NCBI GenBank assembly: GCA_021776825.1
Contig: JAJFFG010000005.1
Coordinates: forward strand, 1-64,000
DNA length: 64,000 nucleotides
Direction of reading: 5' to 3'
Source of the DNA: Planctomycetota bacterium
GTDB taxonomy: Bacteria > Planctomycetota > JAJSAM01 > JAJVHW01
The notes beneath the pieces were generated by a model, which searched no databases, had not been told where the DNA came from, and was given only the letters and a program-made list of their open reading frames with translations. Shown here one piece after another: positions 51,012-60,268 of this stretch. Both the position numbers and the translations under genes were made by a program. Every line of letters begins with the position of its first letter. Positions within the stretch are counted from its first letter, which is position 1.

Positions 51012-51920
51012 ATGACCGCCACACGCCGCTTTCCGACCGCCCTCACCGCCGCCCTGCTGCTCCTCTCCACCGTCGCGATGGCCGATGACGTCCAGCTCGT
51101 CAACGGCAAGACGATCGAAGGCAAGGCCCGTCGCGTTGGCGACGAGGTCATCGTCGAGACCTCCGCCGGCGAGCTGCGGCTCCCCGCCGACGAGGTGCGT
51201 GAGATCGTGCCTGGGAAGACACGCGCCGACCGCTATCAGGAGCGCGCCAAGGCGCTCCCGAAGGACGACGCCGAGGGTGCCGCCGACGCGCACGCCGCGC
51301 TGGCTGACTGGTGCAAGGAGCAGAAGCTCAGCGTCCAGGCTCGGCGCCATTGGAAGCGCGCGGTTGAGATCGACCCGGACCACCGCGGCGCCCACGCGGG
51401 CCTCGGCCACGTTCGCTACGAGAGCCGATGGCTGACGCAGACCGAGTACTACGAGGCGCGCGGCTTCGTCCGCTCGAAGGGCGCGTGGGTCCACCGCGAC
51501 GAGTTGGCTCGCCGCACGGCGATCGCCGCCCGGGACAAGGCGCTGCGCGAGCACGTGAAGACCATCCGCGACAGCGTGACGAAGATGTCGTCGCACAAGC
51601 GCAAGACCCGCCTCGTCGGCCGCGTGGCATTGCAGGAGTACGCCGAGGGCCGCGGCGATCTCGAACTGGCCGCCTTCGCGACCCGTGTCGCTGAGCACTA
51701 CAACGCCGCCTGGCGCGTTCAGCGCATCCGGCAGCGCGCGACCGCACTGACCGAGATCCGCGCGACGCACAGCCAGCTGAAGCGCCCGATCCCGACGATC
51801 CAGACGAGCCTCGGCGCCAACTCGACTCCCGTCACCATTCAGCTCCCCGAGCTGGCGATTGCGCAGATCAAGACGACCGTTCGTGTCCCACTGAACATCG
51901 AGCTGGACGAAGACGAGTAG
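51012..51920 (+). CDS. Secreted protein of unknown function
   Basis: 302 residues. A signal peptide ends near TVAMA|DD. A short beta region (VQLVNGKTIEGKARRVGDEV) of the kind found at the start of many planctomycetal secreted proteins follows, then a helical TPR-like part (ADAHAALADWCKEQKLSVQA, RRHWKRAVEIDPDHRGAHAG). The charged helical C-terminal half ends in an acidic tail. Probably periplasmic; a protein-interaction role is inference. Downstream lies the second repeat cluster. Confidence 0.75.
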   Translation: MTATRRFPTALTAALLLLSTVAMADDVQLVNGKTIEGKARRVGDEVIVETSAGELRLPADEVREIVPGKTRADRYQERAKALPKDDAEGAADAHAALADWCKEQKLSVQARRHWKRAVEIDPDHRGAHAGLGHVRYESRWLTQTEYYEARGFVRSKGAWVHRDELARRTAIAARDKALREHVKTIRDSVTKMSSHKRKTRLVGRVALQEYAEGRGDLELAAFATRVAEHYNAAWRVQRIRQRATALTEIRATHSQLKRPIPTIQTSLGANSTPVTIQLPELAIAQIKTTVRVPLNIELDEDE

Positions 51921-51926
51921 GAGCGG

Positions 51927-52780
51927 GTAACGCCGATTGCGGAGCGCGTCGTCGGTGGGCGCGCGTCGCGAGATGCGGCAATCGCCGCGCCCTCGGTGTC
52001 TCTGGTCGGCTCCGCGGCTGCGTCCGCTCTCACACGAGAGCCGCCCCCTCGGTCCCAGCCTTGCGTGGGCCTCATTTCCCCGCGTCACGGCGCTTGCGCT
52101 TGGGCGCAACCGCCCCGCCCCGGGTGAGGATACGGAGCGGTGGGGTGTCCTCCGGTCCGGCGGACTGCTCCACCAATGACGCCGTAGGGGCGGGGCCCCT
52201 GGCCCGCCCGCGCCCGCTGGGGTTGCTCGCGCGATGCGGGCCCGATGGCGCTCGGCGAACGACCCTCGTGGTTCGCGCGGCCATCGGTCGACGACGTCAC
52301 GGCTCGGCAACCGCGATCGCCATCCATCGTGAGACCCACGGTCCTCGCTCGCGTGCGCCAGCCACCGACGTCGCCCGCGCGACCCGTCGTCGGCGCGGGA
52401 GGGTCAGGGAACCCACCCCTACGACACCGTCGGTCACGCGCATCCCCTCGTACGGGCGGATCTCCTGATCCGCCCCGCCCGCTGGGTTGGCGCGGGCAAG
52501 GCGGGCCCGATGGCGCTCCGCGGACGACTCGCGCGACGCGTTCGACCAACGGACGATGGCGTCGTGGCCCGAGACGCGCGCCGTCTTGGCGCGACTGCTC
52601 CGTGACGCCGTAGGGGCGGACCCCCTGGTCCGCCCCGCCCGCTGGGGTGGCGCGGGCGAGGTCGGCCCGATGGCGCTCCGCGGACGACTCCGGTGCTGCG
52701 CGCGGCGACCGGTCGATTCTCGCCGCATCGCGGCCACTCGGCGGCTGCCAGCCTGACAGGGCGGATCCTCGGCGCCTCCC
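51927..52780. repeat. Composite repeat cluster (A5 and B blocks), no genes
   Basis: A copy of repeat family A (51927-52092, plus orientation) is followed by block B, related to the cluster at 6930-7430. Hairpins of the type GGGGCGGACC-CCCTG-GTCCGCCCC recur at about 52192, 52452 and 52609, each followed by GCCCGCTGGG. Between them lies a segment also found at 7050-7190 (CACGGCTCGGC and GTCGTCGGCGCGGG). Open frames are not conserved between copies. From 52781 to 53010, upstream of groES, I see no further repeat and no clear CIRCE operator. Confidence 0.75.
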
Positions 52781-53010
52781 GATCTGCCAGCTTGGCACGC
52801 GTTGGTCGACGCCGCAGGTCGTGATCTAAGGACTTGTTTCAAATGGACTTACGGATTCAGTCCTCGCCGCGCCCCCCGTGGTACCGGCCTTGCATCTCGG
52901 CGAGCGGAGATGGCGTGGCGATCGGGGATTCCCGTTCGCTCTCAACGAACACGACGGCGCGGACGAGCGGGAACCCGCTACCGCGGACCCCGCGAGGAGA
53001 TCCAGGACCC

Positions 53011-53304
53011 ATGGCGAAGATCAAGCCGATCAACGACAAGGTGCTCGTCAAGCGCCTTGAGGCCGAGAGCAAGACCGCGGGCGGCATCGTCCTCCCCGAC
53101 AACGCCAAGGAGAAGCCCAAGGAGGGCACGATCGTGGCGATCGGGAACGGACGCCTGCTGAAGAACGGCGAGCGCAGCCAGTTCCAGGTCTCCAAGGGCG
53201 ACCGGGTCATCTTCAGCTCCTACGCCGGCACCGAGATCAAGGTGATGGGCGAGGACTTCCTGGTGCTCGGCGAGGACGACATCCTCGCCATCGTCGAGGG
53301 CTAG
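53011..53304 (+). CDS. groES: Co-chaperonin GroES
   Basis: 97 residues. Forms the heptameric lid of the GroEL folding chamber. The typical start [17 protein letters not shown], the mobile loop [17 protein letters not shown] and the end [17 protein letters not shown] are intact. The ATG at 53011 has GAGGAGA at 52994-53000. It is 54 bp upstream of groEL. No CIRCE inverted repeat (TTAGCACTC type) was found upstream, so heat regulation must use another mechanism if present. Confidence 0.96.
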   Translation: MAKIKPINDKVLVKRLEAESKTAGGIVLPDNAKEKPKEGTIVAIGNGRLLKNGERSQFQVSKGDRVIFSSYAGTEIKVMGEDFLVLGEDDILAIVEG

Positions 53305-53358
53305 TCGCGCCCTAGCGCGCCGACGACCGAACTCCGCAGCAACGAAAGCGAGACGACC

Positions 53359-55056
53359 ATGAGTGCCAAGAAGATCGCATACAGCCAGGAGGCGCGGGAG
53401 AACACCCGCCGGGGCGTCAACGCCCTCGCACGCGCCGTCAAGGTCACCCTCGGCCCGCGCGGCCGCAACGTCCTCATCGAGAAGTCCTTCGGCGCGCCGC
53501 AGGTGACCAAGGACGGGGCGACCGTGGCCAAGGAGGTCGAACTCAAGGACCGCTACGAGAACATCGGCGCCACGATGGTCCGCGAGGTCGCCACGAAGAC
53601 CGCCGACGTCGCGGGTGACGGCACGACCACCGCCGTCGTCCTCGCCGAGGCGATCTTCGAGGAGGGCCTGAAGAACGTCGCCGCCGGCGCCTCGCCGCTG
53701 GGCATCAAGCGCGGCATCGAACTCGCCGTCGAGTGCGTCGCCGAGCGTCTGAAGCGCGACTCGATCAAGATCGACGCCTCGAACGAGCAGCAGATCGCCA
53801 ACGTCGCCGCCATCGCCGCGAACAACGATGCCGAGATCGGCAGCAAGATCGCGGAAGCGATCACGCGCGTCGGCAAGAACGGCGTCGTGACCGTCGAGGA
53901 GGGCCGCGGCCTGACGACCGAAGTCGAGTGGAAGGAGGGCATGCAGTTCGACAAGGGCTGGCTCTCGCCGCACTTCGTCAACCAGCCCGCCAACATGGAG
54001 TGTGTCCTCGAGGACGCACTCATCCTGATCCACGAGAAGAAGATCGGCTCGATCAAGGACATGCTTCCGCTGCTCGAGAAGGTCGCGAAGGCCGGCCGGC
54101 CGCTCGTGATCCTCGCCGAGGACGTCGAGGGCGAGGCACTCGCCACGCTCGTCGTCAACCGCCTGCGCGGCACGCTGCACGTCGTCGCCGTCAAGGCGCC
54201 AGGCTTCGGTGATCGCCGCAAGGCCATGATGCAGGACATCGCGGTCCTGACCGGAGGCAAGGCGATCTTCGAGGACCTCGGCATCCAGCTCGAGAACGTC
54301 GAGGTCGCCGACCTCGGCAGTGCTCGCAAGGTGATCGTCTCGAAGGACGTCACGACGATCGTCGAGGGTGGCGGCAAGGCGAAGGACATCAAGGCGCGCG
54401 TCGCCCAGATCCGCGCCGAGCTCGAGGACACGTCCTCGGACTACGATCGCGAGAAGCTCCAGGAGCGCCTCGCGAAGCTCGCCGGCGGCGTCGCGCAGAT
54501 CAACGTCGGCGCCGCGACCGAGGTCGAGATGAAGGAGCGCAAGATGCGCGTCGAGGATGCGCGCGACGCGACGCACGCCGCACTCGAGGAGGGCATCCTC
54601 CCCGGCGGTGGGTCCTCGCTGCTGCGCGCCCAGGCGGCGCTCGACACGCTCGCCAAGAACACGGACGACCAGGATGCGCACGTCGGCATCAGCATCATCC
54701 GTCGGGCACTCGAGGCGCCGATCCGTCAGATCGCCAGCAACGCCGGCGTGGACGCTTCGATCGTGGTCGAGCGCGTGCGCAGCGAGAAGGGCAAGCGCTT
54801 CGGCTACAACGCCGCGACCGAGGAGTACGGCGATCTCATCGAGATGGGCGTCATCGATCCTCGCAAGGTCGTGCGCACGTCGCTGCAGAACGCCGCCAGC
54901 GTCAGCACGCTCCTGCTGACTACCGAGGCGGTCATCACCGAGATCCCCGAGAAGAAGCCTGCGATGCCCGCCGGCGGCGGCATGGACGGCGGCGGAATGG
55001 GTGGCATGGGCGGAATGGGTGGCATGGGCGGCATGGGAGGGATGGGCGGCTTCTAA
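53359..55056 (+). CDS. groEL: Chaperonin GroEL
   Basis: 565 residues. Equatorial ATP-site blocks [15 protein letters not shown] and [17 protein letters not shown], the apical domain with [13 protein letters not shown], and the C-terminal GGMGGMGGM tail that projects into the cavity are all present. The length is slightly above the usual 545 because of the long Gly-Met tail. It follows groES in one operon and is closed by a strong hairpin terminator. Genomes of this kind often carry more than one groEL; whether this is the main copy cannot be told. Confidence 0.97.
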   Translation: MSAKKIAYSQEARENTRRGVNALARAVKVTLGPRGRNVLIEKSFGAPQVTKDGATVAKEVELKDRYENIGATMVREVATKTADVAGDGTTTAVVLAEAIFEEGLKNVAAGASPLGIKRGIELAVECVAERLKRDSIKIDASNEQQIANVAAIAANNDAEIGSKIAEAITRVGKNGVVTVEEGRGLTTEVEWKEGMQFDKGWLSPHFVNQPANMECVLEDALILIHEKKIGSIKDMLPLLEKVAKAGRPLVILAEDVEGEALATLVVNRLRGTLHVVAVKAPGFGDRRKAMMQDIAVLTGGKAIFEDLGIQLENVEVADLGSARKVIVSKDVTTIVEGGGKAKDIKARVAQIRAELEDTSSDYDREKLQERLAKLAGGVAQINVGAATEVEMKERKMRVEDARDATHAALEEGILPGGGSSLLRAQAALDTLAKNTDDQDAHVGISIIRRALEAPIRQIASNAGVDASIVVERVRSEKGKRFGYNAATEEYGDLIEMGVIDPRKVVRTSLQNAASVSTLLLTTEAVITEIPEKKPAMPAGGGMDGGGMGGMGGMGGMGGMGGMGGF

Positions 55057-55087
55057 GCGCTCGTCGTTCGCTCGTCCGAGCACTCGA

Positions 55088-55123
55088 GAGAAGGGCGGCG
55101 CCGGAGACGGCGTCGCCCTTCTC
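55088..55123 (+). terminator. groEL terminator hairpin
   Basis: A 15-bp stem starting GAGAAGGGCG and ending CGCCCTTCTC, with one G-T pair and a six-base loop, begins 32 bp after the groEL stop. No long T run follows. Confidence 0.7.
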
Positions 55124-55221
55124 GATTCCCAGTTCTCGATTCGCCGCCGAACGAATCGAAAGGGCCGCTGCGCCCCGATGGCCACGCCGCCTGTGTGCCA
55201 CTCTCGAAGAACAAGCGCTGG

Positions 55222-55602
55222 CAGGCTGTCGGAGTTTCGGCCTCGACGGGCCACGTAGGCTGGCGCGACAGCCTGCTCACTATCGGCCGACTGGGCGGCG
55301 AGCGGCGGCGAACTGCGGCGCGGCCGGGCCGCCTGCGGCGCCACGTTGTGATGCGGGCGTTCCGGAGCGGATCCGTCGCCGAATCCGCCTCGAAACGGCG
55401 GCCCACGCCCTCGCAGCGGCCAGTTTCAGCAGGTTGTGCGCCGTGCAGAGCATGGTCCACTTCCCACGGAGGAAGTGCCTTCTCACTCATGCCCAGATCA
55501 TCGTCCACCGCGACGGCGCTCTGGTGCCCCGCGGGACCTCTAACTAGCAGCCTGTCGCGTCGACGGACTCGCGCACGGCGACGCCGAGACTCCGACAGGC
55601 TG
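55222..55602. mobile_element. Insertion-sequence remnant flanked by hairpin elements, copy 2
   Basis: Hairpins at 55222-55275 and 55548-55602 enclose about 270 bp. On the minus strand this encodes a transposase tail (KWTMLCTAHNLLKLA, then a Lys/Arg-rich end), cut by stops upstream. It is the inverted homologue of 30821-31240. CTAG is intact on both sides of the right hairpin (55544-55547 and 55603-55606) but has decayed around the left one. The CTAG at 55603 contains the pseudopilin stop codon. Confidence 0.75.
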
Positions 55603-56280
55603 CTAGTTGACCTGCTTCCACTTCGCGCCGTCGCGGCCGATCGTGCCGATGGCCATGTTGCCCGTGATCACGTTCGCGTGACCTCCGGCGATGAACGCTG
55701 CACCCTGCGACGGGTACGCGCCGGTCCCGTCGTCTTTGGCGGAGACCTCACCGGACTGGTTCGTGAAGAACACGCGTGAGCCGCTGTTGGCATAGGTCGT
55801 GGGGTACGCGGCAGCGCACCAGGTCGTCTCGGCGAGGTTCGAGTCGACCGTGCCGATCTGGCCGGTGCCGGTCTCGCCGGATCCGTGGCCGTCGCCCTGG
55901 GGCAGAAAGCACTGGAACGTGTAGCCCGAGCGCGACACGCTGCCGTCGGCCGCATAGGCGCGGAACGCACCGGAGAGGACGGTCGGATTGATCACGACCC
56001 CGCGCGTCCCCGACGCGTCGATGCGCACGCCCTTCGAGCCGGACAGCTCGCTGAAGAAGCCGAACTCGCCGGTTCCGTCATCGTCCAGGTCGCACTTGGA
56101 ACTCGTCTGGAACTGCGCCTGGGCCGACGAGATGGTGCGCAGCGTCGAGACGGCGGAGGTCTCGTTTGCGTTGAGGCGCGCCGACAGCAGGTTCGGGATG
56201 GCGATAGCGGCGATGATGGCGATGATCGCGACGACGATCATCAGCTCGATCAGCGTGAAGCCCTTCTGGTCTCTCGACAT
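55603..56280 (-). CDS. Type IV/type II secretion pseudopilin
   Basis: 225 residues. A prepilin signal KG|FTLIELMIVVAIIAI with Glu5 of the mature protein predicts cleavage after Gly7 by a prepilin peptidase. The long hydrophobic N-terminal helix is followed by a globular domain with CDLDDDGTGEFGFFSELSG and several cysteines (FQCFLPQG, TWCAAAYP), as in many planctomycetal pilin-like proteins. It would be assembled in a pilus or pseudopilus, but no assembly genes are adjacent. GGAGGAG lies six bases before the ATG. The TAG stop is within the hairpin element's CTAG. Confidence 0.9.
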   Translation of the reverse strand: MSRDQKGFTLIELMIVVAIIAIIAAIAIPNLLSARLNANETSAVSTLRTISSAQAQFQTSSKCDLDDDGTGEFGFFSELSGSKGVRIDASGTRGVVINPTVLSGAFRAYAADGSVSRSGYTFQCFLPQGDGHGSGETGTGQIGTVDSNLAETTWCAAAYPTTYANSGSRVFFTNQSGEVSAKDDGTGAYPSQGAAFIAGGHANVITGNMAIGTIGRDGAKWKQVN

Positions 56281-56507
56281 GTGGTTCTCCTCCCTGACTT
56301 GCCCGGCGCAGGGAACGCGTCCGGAGCGTCCTCCGGACAGATGGGCGTGAGAAGCGCGGACACAGGTCGTGTCGACACCGCGGGCGCGTTCACATGAGAG
56401 AATTCGCGGATAGATATCGGCAACGCTTGCCGCGACCTCGCTGCGACGTCGCCGGGCGCGAGACTCGACGCCGTCGACTCGCTACGATCCGGTCGTCGGT
56501 CAGGCGC

Positions 56508-56559
56508 TGAGCGCCCAACGCCCAGTACCCAGCGCCCAGTACCCAGTGCCCAGTGCCGA
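56508..56559. repeat. 7-bp tandem repeat upstream of orn
   Basis: Seven or eight units of the form NNNCCCA (GCGCCCA, ACGCCCA, GTACCCA and similar) end about 17 bp before the orn start codon. A variable-number tract in a promoter or leader could influence expression. Confidence 0.65.
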
Positions 56560-56575
56560 CGCGTCGGGAGAGTGC

Positions 56576-57142
56576 ATGAGCGCGAAGAGCCCCAAGTCCC
56601 ACCGACTCGTGTGGATCGACCTCGAGATGACCGGACTCGATCCCGACCGGCACGTCATCGTCGAGATCGCAACGATCGTGACGGACGGCGAGCTGGAGCT
56701 CATCGCCGAGGGACCCGAGCTCGTTGTGCACGCCACCGACGCGGAGCTCGACGAGATGATCACGCTCGTCCGCGACATGCACACGAGCAGCGGGCTGCTG
56801 CCCGAGATCCGTTCCGCGTCGCTCAGCGTGACGGAGGCCGAGGAGCAGACCCTGGCGTTCGTGCGCGAGCACTGCCCGCGCAAGGGGCAGCATCCTCTCT
56901 GCGGCAACTCGATCGGCACCGATCGCCGCTTTCTCGCGCGCTATATGCCCCGGCTCGAGGACCACCTCTCGTACCGCTGCGTCGACGTGTCGACGATCAA
57001 GGAGCTCAGCCGACGGTGGTATCCGGGGTCCTACCGCGACCGACCGGGCAAGTCGAAGGGGCACCGCGCTCTCGCGGACATCCGCGAGAGCATCGAGGAA
57101 CTGCGCCACTGGCGCGCGTCCGTGTTCCGCGCGGAGGCGTGA
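56576..57142 (+). CDS. orn: Oligoribonuclease
   Basis: 188 residues. A 3'-5' exoribonuclease that degrades two- to five-base RNA fragments (nanoRNA) left by other RNases and dinucleotides such as pGpG. DEDDh motifs are visible: LVWIDLEMTGLD (Asp/Glu), the central GNSIGTDRRFLARYMP (Asp) and HRALADIRESIEEL (His/Asp). GGGAG lies before the ATG. The stop overlaps the GTG of the aldo/keto reductase pseudogene. Confidence 0.95.
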   Translation: MSAKSPKSHRLVWIDLEMTGLDPDRHVIVEIATIVTDGELELIAEGPELVVHATDAELDEMITLVRDMHTSSGLLPEIRSASLSVTEAEEQTLAFVREHCPRKGQHPLCGNSIGTDRRFLARYMPRLEDHLSYRCVDVSTIKELSRRWYPGSYRDRPGKSKGHRALADIRESIEELRHWRASVFRAEA

Positions 57143-58060
57143 CCCGCCCCGGCGTGCTGCGATACCGGAACGGCGACCCGGTCCCGCGCTTGGGTCAGGG
57201 TACCTGGCGGATGGGGGAACAGCGCCACCGACGAGCCGATGAGGCCCGCGTCCTGCGGTGTGGCATCGACTTGGGCATGACGTTGCTCGACACGGCGGAG
57301 ATGTACGGCGAGGGCGGTGCGGACGAGGTGATCGGCGACGTCCTCGCGGAGCTAGCCCGACCTTCTCAGTGCGCCACGCCTGACACATCGCGGGGACCAC
57401 GATCTCTGCGTTGACACAGCTCGTTGGGGGGATCAGCCCCTGACCACGCAGCGTCCGCCTTGATCTCGCGGCCCCCACTCGGTCAGGACACGCTGTCGTC
57501 GGTCCAACACCAGTCTTCACGTCGTACATCCTTCGTAGTCCCGGCGTTCCGGCCGCAGGCCGCGCCGACGTGGTGAGAAGGCCGGGCTAGGACCGACGCG
57601 AAGAGAGAGCGGCTTCGTCGTCGCGAAGCTCTATCCCCACGACGCATCGACGGCGGGAACCGTGGCCGCGGCCGAACGCTGTCTGCAGCGGCTTCGCACG
57701 GACTACATCGACCTGTTCCTCTACAACCTCGCGCGGCGGGGGATCGAGCTCGACTTGCTGCCGTGGTGCGGTGCTCACGGTGTCGTGCCGATGGCGTACT
57801 CGCCGCTCGAGCAGGGGCGGCTCGACTGGGGCGGTGCCCTCGGGGAGGCCGCGACCGCGGTCGGTGCGACGCCGCGTCAGGTCGCGCTGGCCTGGACGCT
57901 CCGCCTGCCACGGATCGTGAGCGTCGTGAAGTCGGCGAACGAAGACCACGTTCAGGAGAACTCTGCGGCGCTCTCGCTCCGTCTGCCCGATCCCGTGCTC
58001 GGCCTGCTCGATCGGGCGTACCCGGCGCCGAACGCACCCGTGCCACTCGAGTCGCTCTGA
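57139..58060 (+). pseudogene. Aldo/keto reductase, split by an inserted element and internally deleted
   Basis: A GTG at 57139 (GTGA overlap with orn) begins a normal aldo/keto reductase: VPRLGQGTWRMGEQ, then LGMTLLDTAEMYGEGGADEVIGDVLAEL with the catalytic Asp and Tyr. A 231-bp element follows. The frame resumes after it: FVVAKLYPHDAS, LRTDYIDLFLYNLARRGIE, MAYSPLEQGRL, ending at 58060. Taking out the element and one CTAG rejoins the codons GAG-CTA-GGA in frame. Independently, the segment that normally separates DLFLLHW from YNLSRRGIE in this family (about 50 residues, including the HW catalytic His region) is missing, so the enzyme was probably already dead or died twice. Confidence 0.85.
57356..57586. 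mobile_element. Short terminal-inverted-repeat element (MITE-like), copy 2
   Basis: 231 bp starting CCCGACCTTCTCA and ending TGAGAAGGCCGGG, with CTAG duplicated at 57352-57355 and 57587-57590. The left half is nearly identical to the copy at 59-291, the right half less so. It splits the aldo/keto reductase gene. No transposase is encoded. Confidence 0.85.
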
Positions 58061-58373
58061 CGGCGCAGGAGGCCCACTCCGCTCCTGCTTCCCGCCGCCC
58101 GCCGCATGCATCCACGGAGAACGCGCACCGGATTCCTCTGGGCCCACCTGTGTCGCCACGGCGCCACCACCTTGCCATCCGGAGGGAATCCGGGAGCGCG
58201 CCGGGCATCGCCCGGGTCGTGACCTCGCTGACGGACACGTCGGCGCCGAGGTGACCGTCCAGGAGAAGGACGCACGGGAGGCTCGAAGGTTACATCGCCC
58301 TCCTCAACGCTCCGATCCCACGTCGGGCTCTCCGGCCGCTCCGCTACCCTCGGGGGCTTCGCGGAGGAGAACG
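58061..58373. other. Intergenic region upstream of the aldehyde dehydrogenase gene
   Basis: 313 bp. I see no gene, tRNA or clear repeat here. Short GC palindromes such as CCGGGCATCGCCCGG occur near 58201. It presumably holds the promoter of the aldehyde dehydrogenase gene. Confidence 0.3.
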
Positions 58374-59927
58374 ATGAGAACGCTCGAGAACTACGTCTGC
58401 GGCGCATGGAAGCGCGGCGAAGGCACGCTGCGCAAGCTTCACAACCCGACCACCGGCGAGCAGTGCGCCGAGACTGGCACGGGCGGCGTCGACATGAAGG
58501 CCGTGATGGATCACGCCCGTCACGTCGGCGGTCCCGCCCTACGAGAGATGACGTTCTCGGCGCGCGCCGCGCTGCTGATGAACGCGTCGAAGGCGATCCA
58601 CGCTCACCGCGAGGCGCTGATCGACCTCGCGGTCGAGAACGGCGGCAACACGCGCAAGGACGCCAAGTTCGATCTCGACGGCGCGACCGGCACGCTCGCT
58701 GCGTATGCGCGCTTCGGCGAGACGATCGGCGACACGCGCGTGCAGTTCGACGGCGGGGGCGTCCAGCTCGGCCGGACCTCCCGCTTCTGGGGCGAGCACG
58801 TGTTCGTGCCGCGCGAGGGCGTGGCCGTGCACATCAATGCGTTCAACTTCCCCGCGTGGGGACTCGCCGAGAAGGCCGCTGTCGCCTGGCTCGCCGGCGT
58901 CCCGGTGGTCACCAAGCCGGCGACGGCAACCGCCACGGTCGCCGAGGCGATGGTGCGCATCCTGATCGACGATGGGGTCGTGCCCGAGGGCGCGCTGCAG
59001 CTGCTCTCCGGGTCGGCCGGCGATCTGCTCGATCACATGGAGTCGCAGGACATCCTGGCGTTCACGGGCTCTGCCGCCACCGGCTTCATGCTCCGCAGCC
59101 ACGAGAACCTGCTCCGGAAGAGCGTGCGCGTGAACATCGAGGCCGACAGCCTCAACTCCGCCGTGCTCGGGCCGGACGTCCAGCCCGGTTCCGAGACCTG
59201 GAACCTCTTCCTCCGCGACGTCGTGACCGAGATGACGCAGAAGGCCGGTCAGAAGTGCACCGCCGTGCGGCGTATCTTCGTCCCCGAGGCGATCGCCGAC
59301 ACCGTGCAGGAAGAACTCTGCGCACGACTTTCCGACATGGCAGTCGGCAACCCGGCCTTGCGTGAGGTTCGCGTCAGCCCGCTGGCGTCGGCAGCACAGC
59401 GCGACGACGTTCGCGCGGGTGTCGAGCGACTCGCCGCCGAGGCCGACATCGTGTTCGGCTCGACCGACACACCGGAGGTCGTCGATGCCGATGCCACCGC
59501 CGGCTACTTCGTCGGTCCCGTGCTGTTGCGGGCTCGCGACGCCGCGTCGTGCAGTGCGGTCCACGAGCACGAGGTGTTCGGGCCCGTCGCGACGATCGTG
59601 CCGGTGGCCGGCGATGCCGCCTCGGCTGCCGCCGAGGTCCGCAAGGGCGACGGCAGCCTGGTCGCCAGCGTCTACAGCGACGACCGTGAGTTCATCGGAG
59701 CCATGATCCTTGGGATCGGTGCCTGGCACGGCCGCCTCTACCTCGGTAGCGCGCGCGTCGCCGACCAGACGCTGGGCTCGGGCGCCGTGCTGCCGGCTTC
59801 GGTGCACGGCGGACCGGGTCGCGCCGGCGGCGGCGAGGAACTCGGCTTCGAGCGCGGGATGCGGCTGTATCAGCAGCGCGTCGCGCTGCAGGGCGATCGC
59901 GGCATTCTGCAGCGGCTCTTCAAGTAG
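58374..59927 (+). CDS. PaaZ/BoxD-type aldehyde dehydrogenase
   Basis: 517 residues of the aldehyde dehydrogenase superfamily. The cofactor loop is INAFNFPAWG with the catalytic Asn, the Glu-bearing segment is VNIEADSLNSAVLG, and the nucleophile Cys lies in GQKCTAVRRI. The sequence is closest to 3,4-dehydroadipyl-CoA semialdehyde dehydrogenase (BoxD) and the first half of PaaZ, enzymes of aerobic benzoate and phenylacetate breakdown. The PaaZ hydratase half is absent. No other box or paa gene is nearby, so the pathway is inferred only. GGAGGAG precedes the ATG at 58374. Confidence 0.85.
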   Translation: MRTLENYVCGAWKRGEGTLRKLHNPTTGEQCAETGTGGVDMKAVMDHARHVGGPALREMTFSARAALLMNASKAIHAHREALIDLAVENGGNTRKDAKFDLDGATGTLAAYARFGETIGDTRVQFDGGGVQLGRTSRFWGEHVFVPREGVAVHINAFNFPAWGLAEKAAVAWLAGVPVVTKPATATATVAEAMVRILIDDGVVPEGALQLLSGSAGDLLDHMESQDILAFTGSAATGFMLRSHENLLRKSVRVNIEADSLNSAVLGPDVQPGSETWNLFLRDVVTEMTQKAGQKCTAVRRIFVPEAIADTVQEELCARLSDMAVGNPALREVRVSPLASAAQRDDVRAGVERLAAEADIVFGSTDTPEVVDADATAGYFVGPVLLRARDAASCSAVHEHEVFGPVATIVPVAGDAASAAAEVRKGDGSLVASVYSDDREFIGAMILGIGAWHGRLYLGSARVADQTLGSGAVLPASVHGGPGRAGGGEELGFERGMRLYQQRVALQGDRGILQRLFK

Positions 59928-60268
59928 GCCGACAGCTCGCGTTCGCCTGTCCGCCCGGCTGCCCGAGCGCCCGTCTGCCTGGCCTGTCCGCCACAGCACG
60001 GCGCGCTCGTCCAACGCCGCTGCGACGTCACCGCGCCGGCTGGAGCGGTCGTCGGATCAGCGTCGATGATGCGTCGGTAACCTTCCGCCTCGTTCCCGAG
60101 TCCTTACCCGGGAGGGAGGGGGGTGGCGGGTGGGCTCGTCGCGCGCGCGAGCCGACTCTGCGGTGGAGCCGTAGAACCGTAGAGCTGTGGAGCTTTGGAG
60201 CCGAGGAACGAGCGATTGCCCGCGATCGGCTCCCGATCGACCTCGATCAGTTCGAGAGCCGCGCCTCC
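59928..60268. repeat. Intergenic repeats, including copy 2 of the repeat at 2710
   Basis: The segment 60074-60151 (GGTAACCTTCCGCCTC, then a G-rich tract and CGCGCGC) resembles 2710-2785. Around it lie short imperfect repeats: CTGTCCGCC-type units at 59945-59995 and units like GTAGAGCTGTGGAGC at 60160-60202. No gene is supported in this 341-bp gap. Confidence 0.45.

Noticed and set aside
51937-52842. Several 120-240-codon frames in the repeat cluster before groES
   Set aside because: Frames are not conserved with the matching cluster at 6.9-7.4 kb and lack start signals.
52834-52860. Possible IS end (GGACTTGTTTCAAATGG) upstream of groES
   Set aside because: Only a vague resemblance to IS5-like termini, and no matching inverted partner was found.
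52781-53010. CIRCE operator for groES
   Set aside because: No TTAGCACTC-N9-GAGTGCTAA-like inverted repeat could be found.
52978-55344. 788-codon open frame antisense to groES-groEL
   Set aside because: The true chaperonin genes on the plus strand explain the open frame; the antisense product is low-complexity.
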